From Algoriphagus sp. (GTDB taxonomy: Bacteria > Bacteroidota > Bacteroidia > Cytophagales > Cyclobacteriaceae): a DNA stretch of 64,000 bases. The first letter of the stretch is position 1, and each line of letters starts with the position of its first letter. A program made the translations under genes and the position numbers. The stretch is from the NCBI RefSeq assembly GCF_024305035.1, contig NZ_JAMWZB010000015.1, positions 55,609 to 119,608 on the forward strand. Reading direction: 5' to 3'. Of the stretch, positions 41,619-49,563 are shown piece after piece. The notes under the pieces were generated by a model. The model worked only from the letters and a program-made list of their open reading frames with translations. It did not search any database and had not been told where the DNA came from.

Positions 41619-42335
41619 ATGCGGAAATTTATTTTTTCTTGGGGCTTATCTGTGGTTTTGACGGTTTCGTCCCTAGCTCAAACAGTCAATGAAAATTTGG
41701 CAAATCTTGATCAGTATCAAGAACAGCTTCCTTTTTTTCAAGAATTGATAACGGGTGCCCAATATCCCGAACCTCCCCGAAATCACGAGGGTTTTCCTTT
41801 TTTGGAAACTCGGTCTTTCCAAAATGGAGGGTTGACGATCAACCGGGTTTTCTACCCCGATGTTCCACTACTATATGACATCAGGTTCGATCAGTTGGTG
41901 ACCTTTCATCCGCTTTTCTCGCAGAAGCTTTTGATCAATCCCGATAAAATCGATGCCTTTGTCCTTGCCGACGGAAGGGAGTTTATACAGCTTAAGGGAA
42001 ACGAACGCTACTTTTATAATAGAAATGGCTTTTATGAACTAATCGAAACCGGATCGTTTCGATTACTTTCCAAGCATTACAAAGAAGAGAAACCTGCACG
42101 CGAAGTGGGTGAGTTTGTGGCCTATTATGTGGAATATGAAGACTTTTTTCTTGAGAAAGAAGGAGTGTTTTTTCCCATCCGTAAGAAAAAAGATGCCATC
42201 AAGCTTCTTCAAATTGAGAAAAAAGAAGTGCGGGAGAATTTAATTCGAAAAGGCATTTACTTCAACCAAAACCGAAAACTCTTTTTGAAGGAGTTAGTGA
42301 ACTTATCCAGTCCCAGCAAAATGACCACAAAATGA
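41619..42335 (+). CDS. Exported protein of unknown function
   Basis: The 238-residue protein has a signal peptide ([21 protein letters not shown]). The mature part is charged with many Tyr/Phe residues and no family I recognise; the pattern NGGLTINRVFYPDVPLLYDIRFDQLVTFHP followed by strand-like segments suggests a soluble periplasmic beta-rich domain. It is the first gene of a four-gene set in which each stop overlaps the next start by 4 bp (here at 42332), so it probably works with the TonB receptor. No -33/-7 promoter consensus is clear in the 115-bp upstream gap. Confidence 0.8.
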   Translation: MRKFIFSWGLSVVLTVSSLAQTVNENLANLDQYQEQLPFFQELITGAQYPEPPRNHEGFPFLETRSFQNGGLTINRVFYPDVPLLYDIRFDQLVTFHPLFSQKLLINPDKIDAFVLADGREFIQLKGNERYFYNRNGFYELIETGSFRLLSKHYKEEKPAREVGEFVAYYVEYEDFFLEKEGVFFPIRKKKDAIKLLQIEKKEVRENLIRKGIYFNQNRKLFLKELVNLSSPSKMTTK

Positions 42336-45082
42336 GTTTAAGTAGAATTTTATTTTTTTTCCTTCTGATCACTGGATGGAGTCATCAAAGTCTTCAGGCA
42401 CAGCAAAGGCAAAAAATTTCAGGTTTTTTTGCTGGGATTTCCTTCGATCGTTTTACCGAGAGAATCGAGGAAAGCAGTGATTATCGGTTTGTTTACGATC
42501 AAGAACAGCTAGCTCAAACAACCGTCAATTTACAGGCGGAAGACAGTGACTTGGCAGATTTGCTGGAAACCATCTTTTCAGGCACAGATTTTAAGTTTTC
42601 CATTGCGGATGACCATCGAGTTTTCATCACTCAAGGCAAAAAAATGGTAGTAAATTTTGCAAGAGGGTATTTTGAACCTCGGTCCAAAGCCGAACAAGGT
42701 ACCGATGAACCCGGGGATTCAAATTTGGGAGCTTTTGCAAGAAATATGCGCTTTGAAATCGGCAAAGACAATCAGGATCCCAACAAAAGGACAGCAGTTC
42801 TTAGCGGAACGATTACTAGTATTGATAACGGCAGTCCGATGCTTGGAACCGTGATTTTTGAGAAGGAAGGATTCTTACAAGCCATCACCGATGAGCAAGG
42901 GAAATACCGATTAGAACTTCCCAAAGGGCGACATACACTTTTTGTTCAGAATCCGGGTGGATACCAAGAACAGCGGCAAATCGAGCTCTTTGGAGATGGG
43001 GAGTTTGATTTGGAAGTACAGGAAAGTTTCCTCTCTTTGGATGAAATCGTCGTGAATTCGGGTGCTCTTAGTAATGTCAGCAAACTGGATATGGGCGTGC
43101 AATCCATGAGCATGTCCCAAGTAAAACGTCTGCCGGCCATCTTGGGTGAGGTAGATGTGATTCGTGGCATCATGACCATGCCAGGAGTCAATACTGTAGG
43201 GGAGGCCAGTGTAGGGTTCAATGTCCGGGGAGGAGCTGCCGATCAAAACCTGATTCTCTACAATCAATCTACGGTATTTAATCCAGCGCATGTTTTTGGG
43301 TTTTTCTCGGCTTTTAACCCGGATATGGTTTCTGGGGTCGAGTTGTACAAAGGTTCCATTCCGGTAAATTATGGAGGTCGGCTGTCTTCGGTGCTTCAGG
43401 TCGAACCCAAATTCGGACGCTCGGATAAAATCGGCGGAAGCGGAGGTATAGGAATCATGACTGGGCGATTGAGTCTAGAGGGACCGATTGGAGAGAAGAC
43501 CACATTTATTGTAGGCGGAAGGACTACTTATTCCAACTGGGCACTCGATCTGCTTGAGGATGAAGCGGCACTCAATGGTTCCAATGCATCCTTTTATGAC
43601 TTTAATGCCAATGTCCGGCATGAATTTAACGAAAAGAATCAGGTGGAAATCACTTCTTACCTTTCCAGAGATGAATTCGGGTTTGATCGGGACACCACCT
43701 ATTCTTACCAAAATACGAACCTGGCCGCCACTTGGCGACACTTCTTTAACGATGAATTGGAGGGAAGCTTGACCTTAGGCTATGATGGCTATGAGTTTGG
43801 CATTGTTGGAGCTGATAACCCTCTGAATGCGTATCAGTTTAATTTTGACGTTAATCAATTCCATTTTCGAGCGGATTTTGAGTACCGAAAAGGAGAAAGA
43901 CACCTCTATAAATTTGGGGTGCACGGCATCCAATACCAGCTTAACCCGGGTACCAATCTTCCTTTTGGGGAGGAATCCATTGTCATCCCCGAGGATATTT
44001 CAGATGAAAATGCGCGAGAGTTTGCCTTGTATTTCGGGGATGAAATGACCATCAGCGAACGGCTATCGATTAGCTATGGGGGGCGATACATGTTTTATCA
44101 GCTTTATGGTCCGATGACTGTCAATGACTATGTGCCAGGGGAGGCAATTACCGAAAGCAATGTTATCGGAGAGCAAACCTATGGCGCAGGAGAAACGGTC
44201 CAAACTTACCATGGACCTGAGTTTAGACTTTCGGGTCGCTATACCCTTACCAATCAATCTTCGATTAAACTGGGGTTCACGACCATGCGACAAAATCTTC
44301 ACCTGCTTTCCAATACCTCGGCCATTGCACCGACAGATAGCTGGAAACTCAGTGATCGATACATCAAACCTCAGACTGGAGGCCAAGCTTCTTTAGGCTA
44401 TTATCGCAATATGGCTTCCAATACTTTGGAGTTTTCTGGAGAATTGTATTATCGATACATGAATAACCTGCTCGACTATCGATCTGGAGCGACGATTATT
44501 TTAAATGACCATATTGAACAGGATGTTCTCAATTCTTTGGGTAAAGCCTATGGGATAGAGCTATTACTTAAAAAAACCTCCGGTAATCTCACTGGATCTT
44601 TAGCCTATACCTACTCTCGATCCCTGTTACGGACTTCCAATGAGCCGAGTGTCGAGAAGATTAACCAAGGACGTTTCTATTCCAGCAATTTTGACCAACC
44701 ACATCATGTAGTTTTGGTAGGGAATTTGGAATTAAGCAAGCGGATCAATACCTCAATCAATGGAAACTACAGTACCGGAAGACCCGTAACCTTACCCATC
44801 GCCAAGTTCGAATATGCCGGATCGGAACGGGTGTATTTTTCCGATCGAAATGCCTACCGAATTCCAGATTATTTCCGAATTGATGTTTCAGTCAATCTGG
44901 AAGGCAATCACAAAGTCAGAAAATTAGCCCATTCTTCTTGGTCTGTGGGCGTGTACAATGTGCTGGGGAGAAGTAATCCTTATTCGGTTTATTATGCTCC
45001 GGTTGATGGGCAGTTAAGAGGCTATCAACTTTCCATTTTCGCACGTCCTATTCCATTTATTACCTATAATTTCAAGTTTTGA
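42332..45082 (+). CDS. TonB-dependent receptor with STN and carboxypeptidase-like domains
   Basis: This is an outer-membrane transporter of 916 residues. After a signal peptide (about 1-24) comes a secretin/TonB N-terminal (STN) domain at about 30-105, then a carboxypeptidase-regulatory-like domain at about 155-235 (LSGTITSIDNGSPMLGTVIFEKEG...TDEQGKYRLELPKG), the plug at about 255-370 (GIMTMPGVNTVGEASVGFNVRGGAADQNLILYNQ), and the barrel ending in an aromatic residue (ITYNFKF). STN domains often pass signals to anti-sigma FecR proteins, but no such pair is in the window. The substrate is not known. It is coupled to the DUF4249 gene. Confidence 0.95.
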   Translation: MSLSRILFFFLLITGWSHQSLQAQQRQKISGFFAGISFDRFTERIEESSDYRFVYDQEQLAQTTVNLQAEDSDLADLLETIFSGTDFKFSIADDHRVFITQGKKMVVNFARGYFEPRSKAEQGTDEPGDSNLGAFARNMRFEIGKDNQDPNKRTAVLSGTITSIDNGSPMLGTVIFEKEGFLQAITDEQGKYRLELPKGRHTLFVQNPGGYQEQRQIELFGDGEFDLEVQESFLSLDEIVVNSGALSNVSKLDMGVQSMSMSQVKRLPAILGEVDVIRGIMTMPGVNTVGEASVGFNVRGGAADQNLILYNQSTVFNPAHVFGFFSAFNPDMVSGVELYKGSIPVNYGGRLSSVLQVEPKFGRSDKIGGSGGIGIMTGRLSLEGPIGEKTTFIVGGRTTYSNWALDLLEDEAALNGSNASFYDFNANVRHEFNEKNQVEITSYLSRDEFGFDRDTTYSYQNTNLAATWRHFFNDELEGSLTLGYDGYEFGIVGADNPLNAYQFNFDVNQFHFRADFEYRKGERHLYKFGVHGIQYQLNPGTNLPFGEESIVIPEDISDENAREFALYFGDEMTISERLSISYGGRYMFYQLYGPMTVNDYVPGEAITESNVIGEQTYGAGETVQTYHGPEFRLSGRYTLTNQSSIKLGFTTMRQNLHLLSNTSAIAPTDSWKLSDRYIKPQTGGQASLGYYRNMASNTLEFSGELYYRYMNNLLDYRSGATIILNDHIEQDVLNSLGKAYGIELLLKKTSGNLTGSLAYTYSRSLLRTSNEPSVEKINQGRFYSSNFDQPHHVVLVGNLELSKRINTSINGNYSTGRPVTLPIAKFEYAGSERVYFSDRNAYRIPDYFRIDVSVNLEGNHKVRKLAHSSWSVGVYNVLGRSNPYSVYYAPVDGQLRGYQLSIFARPIPFITYNFKF

Positions 45083-46242
45083 TGAAGCGCATTTTGTTTT
45101 TATACAGTTTGATTTTTCTGGCTTTTGGAGCTTGCAGAGAGCCTTTTGAACCAGAAATTGACGCGGTTGATCTTAACGTTCTAGTAGTCGAAGGCTACTT
45201 GGACTCTGATGGTTCACCGAGCTTGATTTCCTTGAGTTATACCCGGCCCATTCAAGAGGATTTGCCACAGTTGGTTCCTGTGGTTGGAGCGACGCTGTAT
45301 TTGGAGAATTCTGGGGGGGATCGCTTTCCTTTGGAGGAGGTTGGAGGAGGGAGCTATCAGTTTTCCCAGGATATCAATGAGCAAGATCGTTATCAGTTAC
45401 GGATTATTTTAGCCAATGGTACGAGTTATACTTCTGAGGAATTGGCACCTATCCTCACCCCGGATATTGTCGATGTGGGCTTTGAACGAAACGAGGATGG
45501 CGTAGAGATTTTTCTCACCACACAGGGGGATGAGAATGCCGATGACTTTCTGTGGATGTATGAGGAAACTTGGGCATTTAGGCCTCCTTTTCCCTCTCAA
45601 GTCAAATACGATACGGCAACAAAGCAAGTGATCCTGCGGGAGCCCGATGAGCGAATAGATGTCTGTTATAAAAGCGAGCGAAACTCTGATCTGCTCCTGG
45701 AGACTTCTTCCCGCTTCGAGGATCAGTTTGTTTTTCGTCAGGCAATCAATCAGATCGATGAGGGTGATGAGCGACTTTCACTTCGCTACAGTATCCTGAT
45801 TTCCCAAATGGCCCTGAGCAAAGAAGATGCTGAATTTTGGGAGATTTTGAAAAAGAATACCGACGATTTGGGTTCAATTTTTAGTCCCCTTCCCTCCAAT
45901 ATCAGAGGAAATATCCGACAAGACCAAAATCCGGATGCTCCTGTAATTGGGCAAGTCAGTCTGGGTAAAATAAGACAAAAGCGACTCTTTATTGATCTGC
46001 GGGATGTAGTCCCTTGGAGAGCTGAAGTGCCTGAATATTTTGGATGCATTCAGGAACCGGATACGGTTCTGGTAAAGGACTATGATGATTATTTTCGTAC
46101 CGGGAGAAACATGCCGACACTTCCAATTTTTGCTGAAGGTAATGCATTAGCGCCAATAGGCTATCGATACGCCACGGCATCCTGTGTGGATTGTACCCGA
46201 AGAGGAACGAATGTGAAACCAGAATTTTGGGAAGATTTATGA
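45079..46242 (+). CDS. DUF4249 family lipoprotein
   Basis: The 387-residue protein starts with a lipoprotein signal (MMKRILFLYSLIFLAFGAC, lipid-modified C19) followed by REPFEPEIDAVDLNVLVVEGYLDSDGSPSLISLSYTRPI, typical of DUF4249. In Bacteroidota these lipoproteins usually follow a TonB receptor of the preceding kind, probably as a surface or periplasmic partner. The end has a cysteine pair (TASCVDCTRRG). The start and stop each overlap the neighbouring gene by 4 bp. Confidence 0.92.
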   Translation: MMKRILFLYSLIFLAFGACREPFEPEIDAVDLNVLVVEGYLDSDGSPSLISLSYTRPIQEDLPQLVPVVGATLYLENSGGDRFPLEEVGGGSYQFSQDINEQDRYQLRIILANGTSYTSEELAPILTPDIVDVGFERNEDGVEIFLTTQGDENADDFLWMYEETWAFRPPFPSQVKYDTATKQVILREPDERIDVCYKSERNSDLLLETSSRFEDQFVFRQAINQIDEGDERLSLRYSILISQMALSKEDAEFWEILKKNTDDLGSIFSPLPSNIRGNIRQDQNPDAPVIGQVSLGKIRQKRLFIDLRDVVPWRAEVPEYFGCIQEPDTVLVKDYDDYFRTGRNMPTLPIFAEGNALAPIGYRYATASCVDCTRRGTNVKPEFWEDL

Positions 46243-47849
46243 GAAATTACCGGAAAATCCTTACCCTAATCTTGACCTTTGGGGTTCAGGTACTTTTTGC
46301 CCAAGAACTGGTCAAAGAGCAGGTGAATTATTCGATCCCCAAGTCGATTTATTTCACTGGGGAAAAAATCTGGCTGGAGGCTTCCGTCTTTCAAAATGAA
46401 AAACCTTCGACTTCACAGGTGCTTTATGCCGAACTGCTCAATCGGGAAAACCAATCGGTACATGTGGAGAAGTTTCTTCTTGAAAAGGGCAGGGTATTTC
46501 ATTTTTTGGAAATCCCGGAAAACCTACCTTCCGATCATTACTTGCTTCGGGTGTTTACTCGGGTGAGTCCATTAATTGATTTGGAAAATGGACTCAAACA
46601 AGAATTTATTACAATTTTTAATCCCACAAAACCACCAAAAGTCAGCGCTGAATCGATCACCCGGGCGTTTTCCATAGCCGAGTCTTCAGCCTCCCTCCGA
46701 CTTTCGAGTAGTGAAGTGAAAGCTGGGGAAAAATTAACGCTGAAATTCGGGGATTTGACCGAAATCCAAGAAATCAGTGTGGCTATTTTTAATCCGTTTT
46801 TGCAAAAATCAGGGCAAATTCCGTCGAAAGTTATTTATCAAACCGAAGTAAAAGGAGATTTGGTTCCCGAACTTTTTGGACATATCGTCACCGCAAGAGT
46901 GGACCCCAAATTACTGGATACTACCCGAGTATATTTTCTGTCAGTTCATGGAATGGAGTCTGCCTTATATACCGATCGAGCCGATGCAGAGGGGGTTCTC
47001 CATTTCGACATTGGGGGGTTAAAGCACTGGGAATTTGTCATTGCTCAGGCAGATCAAAACGGGAGTTTGTTGGATTTTGAACTTCAGTCTCCAGCGGTAC
47101 AGACAGCATTTAAAAGCGATTTTATTTTTCCCGAATTGGAAATCGGTCCCAATGATGAAGCGTTTTTGCGCCAGCTGCTGATTAGCAGTGGCGTGCAGAC
47201 ATTTTACTCCGAGCGCTATGAACAAGAACCTATTCCGGTGGTCACGGGATTTGTGGCGGACCGCACCTTTCTGTTGGATGATTATACCCGTTTTGAGACC
47301 GTGGAAACTGTGATCAAAGAATATGTGCCCATGATTGCTGTTCGCACTCGCCAAGGAAAAAAGCAATTTCGCTCCGTGAATGAATTTGGAAATAGTTTTT
47401 CAGAAAATCCCTTGATGCTGGTGGATGGGATGCCCGTCTTTGATTCTGATCAAATGGCTTCGTTTAATCCAGAGAGTTTTGAAAAACTCGACGTGCTATC
47501 TCGGAGATTTTATCTCAACGAACAGGAATATGAAGGGGTGATGAGTTTTTCTACGTATGAGGGAAATGTAGGTGGATTTCCTTTGCCAAGCAATGCGATT
47601 TTCTCACAATATAAAGGCATTCAGATTCCAATCGAAATGGAAAAATCCCTTTCTCAACCCGGTTCCTTAGCTGATCTCAGATCTCTGTTGTTTTGGTCTA
47701 AAGATCCTTTGCAAAATCTGCCGGATTCAAGGGAATTGGAGATTTTGACTTCTCAACTTCCAGGAGAATTTGAGATTAAGGTCAAATTCAAAAATCAGGA
47801 TGGAAGCCTGACAACTGCTCTACTTCAATTTGAAGTTAAAGGGAATTAA
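46239..47849 (+). CDS. Exported protein with macroglobulin-like and TonB-plug-like regions
   Basis: The start at 46239 is chosen because it gives a signal peptide (MRNYRKILTLILTFGVQVLFAQ) and a 4-bp overlap with the preceding stop; an upstream ATG at 46191 is less likely. In the 536 residues, the first part (NYSIPKSIYFTGEKIWLEASVFQN...VLYAELLNRENQSVHVEKFLLEKGRVFHFLEIPENLPSDHYLLRVFT) resembles an alpha-2-macroglobulin MG2 domain. Residues about 390-450 (NPLMLVDGMPVFDSDQMASFNPESFEKLDVLSRRFYLNEQEYEGVMSFSTYEG) resemble a TonB plug without any barrel. Function unknown; probably a periplasmic partner of the receptor. Confidence 0.8.
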   Translation: MRNYRKILTLILTFGVQVLFAQELVKEQVNYSIPKSIYFTGEKIWLEASVFQNEKPSTSQVLYAELLNRENQSVHVEKFLLEKGRVFHFLEIPENLPSDHYLLRVFTRVSPLIDLENGLKQEFITIFNPTKPPKVSAESITRAFSIAESSASLRLSSSEVKAGEKLTLKFGDLTEIQEISVAIFNPFLQKSGQIPSKVIYQTEVKGDLVPELFGHIVTARVDPKLLDTTRVYFLSVHGMESALYTDRADAEGVLHFDIGGLKHWEFVIAQADQNGSLLDFELQSPAVQTAFKSDFIFPELEIGPNDEAFLRQLLISSGVQTFYSERYEQEPIPVVTGFVADRTFLLDDYTRFETVETVIKEYVPMIAVRTRQGKKQFRSVNEFGNSFSENPLMLVDGMPVFDSDQMASFNPESFEKLDVLSRRFYLNEQEYEGVMSFSTYEGNVGGFPLPSNAIFSQYKGIQIPIEMEKSLSQPGSLADLRSLLFWSKDPLQNLPDSRELEILTSQLPGEFEIKVKFKNQDGSLTTALLQFEVKGN

Positions 47850-47854
47850 GCGGT

Positions 47855-49513
47855 TTATTTTTTCTTCAATTCGTTGGTTAGAAACTCTCCAAGTTTTTTC
47901 TGATAAAAGGTGGAATCTGAGGGGTATTCAGGAATCAACTCTTTCTTTTCAGGGAAAGACTCCATGTGGAGAGTCTGCGTCGGGAAGGCAAAACGAACCC
48001 CTAGCGTATTGGCTAATTTGACGATTTGGATTAATACTTCATGTCGAGCACGGAGTTCATCAGGCCAGCCGGGGACCTCGAAAAATATGTAAAACATGAT
48101 GTCCTGACTGTAGGCAGAAAGATTATTGAAATAAATGTGGTAATAATCCTTTCGGGTATCGGGATGAGCGGCTACGATTTCACGAAGTCCCTTGACAAAC
48201 TCCTCAATTAAGAGGGGAGGAGTGTCGTAAGTTACCGTCAAGGTAGTTAAAAATCGCCGATATCTTCTCAAGCCATGATTGTCCAGTACGGCATCTGCGA
48301 TTTTGCCGTTGGGAACGTACATGAGTGAATTTCTGAACGTACGGATTCTGGTAGATCGAAATCCCACTTCCTCTACTGTGCCATCAATGTCACCCGAAGT
48401 TATCCAATCGCCAACTTGGAAAGGTTTATCGATGAAAATCATTACCGAACCAAAGAAATTTTTGATCGTATCCTGGGCAGCAAGGGCTATGGCGACACCC
48501 CCAATGGATAATCCAGTCAGAAATGGAATGATATCCAGATTAAGTCCATCCCGCAAAATGAATAAGGTACCTATGACCACTACAAACGCTTTCAGCGTTT
48601 TTCGCATTAACGGAACCAACTGATCATCGAGTGTGGACTCGGTTTTGGTTGCTAACCGTGCAAAATATACGGCTACTACATTGACCAGTTTATAAAAAGC
48701 AACGGTGATAAATAAGGGTTTGAGGGTATTTAAAATGACGATGATCCATGACCAGATTTCAACTGGCAACTGAAGCACAGGCATAAACACCGAAAGCAAA
48801 AGGACAATGAGGTAATAGGATAGGATCCGTGCCACCGGAAGAATGTAATTTTCGCCAATTTGTTGGTATTCGAGCCGCTTGAAAAAATAAACCAAGCCTT
48901 TGTCTAATAGGAAGGTGAAAAAGAAATGGGCAAGAAAAACGATGAAAACCAGCAAAAATAGACCTGATAGCTGCCATAAGTACAGCCCAAAGTATTCTTG
49001 GTTTCCGATTTTGGGCAGCAGGTTGAGAAGCCGATCAGTTCCATAAGGGTAGGTCTCTTTATGCAAATCCGGGATTTGACTGACGGTAAAAGAGGAAAAT
49101 TTCCACTGGTTGTCCACCTTTTCTAAAAATACCCCCGGCAGTTTTGATTTATCGAAATAAAATATGGGTTGGCCGACTCCTGAGGTGCTGTCTTGGTAAT
49201 CGGATACATTGGGAATGGAACTGGTGCGAACCATGACTCCTTTGCCCTCAAAAATTTGTTTTAACTTAATGGCCAAAGTCTCCTCACTCTGATCCATTTC
49301 CTCGGAAATCCGGAGGGTCTTAGCGGCTTCATCTGGATTGAAGTTCGATTCTTCCAAATTGTAGAAAAAGGAAAGAGTGGTGTAATACGGTGAGCTGAGA
49401 TTGATTTGATTCGAAAATTGATCTTTGACGATCGTGTCTTCGACTAACTGCCCCTTTGCCTGGTTGGCGATCAAACTAAAAAAAACGAGGAAGAGTAATA
49501 GGTTTTTCTGCAT
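47855..49513 (-). CDS. MscS family mechanosensitive ion channel
   Basis: The 552-residue protein has a signal peptide (about 1-22), a periplasmic region of about 150 residues, four or five membrane helices between about 180 and 345, and the MscS core: pore helix TGLSIGGVAIALAAQDTIKNFFGSVMIFIDKPFQVGDWI, then the beta domain GTVEEVGFRSTRIRTFRNSLMYVPNGKIADAVLDN. It releases ions during osmotic downshift; the large N-terminal part may sense other signals. It is convergent with the preceding gene (5 bp apart). Confidence 0.93.
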   Translation of the reverse strand: MQKNLLLFLVFFSLIANQAKGQLVEDTIVKDQFSNQINLSSPYYTTLSFFYNLEESNFNPDEAAKTLRISEEMDQSEETLAIKLKQIFEGKGVMVRTSSIPNVSDYQDSTSGVGQPIFYFDKSKLPGVFLEKVDNQWKFSSFTVSQIPDLHKETYPYGTDRLLNLLPKIGNQEYFGLYLWQLSGLFLLVFIVFLAHFFFTFLLDKGLVYFFKRLEYQQIGENYILPVARILSYYLIVLLLSVFMPVLQLPVEIWSWIIVILNTLKPLFITVAFYKLVNVVAVYFARLATKTESTLDDQLVPLMRKTLKAFVVVIGTLFILRDGLNLDIIPFLTGLSIGGVAIALAAQDTIKNFFGSVMIFIDKPFQVGDWITSGDIDGTVEEVGFRSTRIRTFRNSLMYVPNGKIADAVLDNHGLRRYRRFLTTLTVTYDTPPLLIEEFVKGLREIVAAHPDTRKDYYHIYFNNLSAYSQDIMFYIFFEVPGWPDELRARHEVLIQIVKLANTLGVRFAFPTQTLHMESFPEKKELIPEYPSDSTFYQKKLGEFLTNELKKK

Positions 49514-49563
49514 TGTTGATTAAAGTTGCCCCAATTTAGTCAAATCCCACGCCCGACCCAAAG

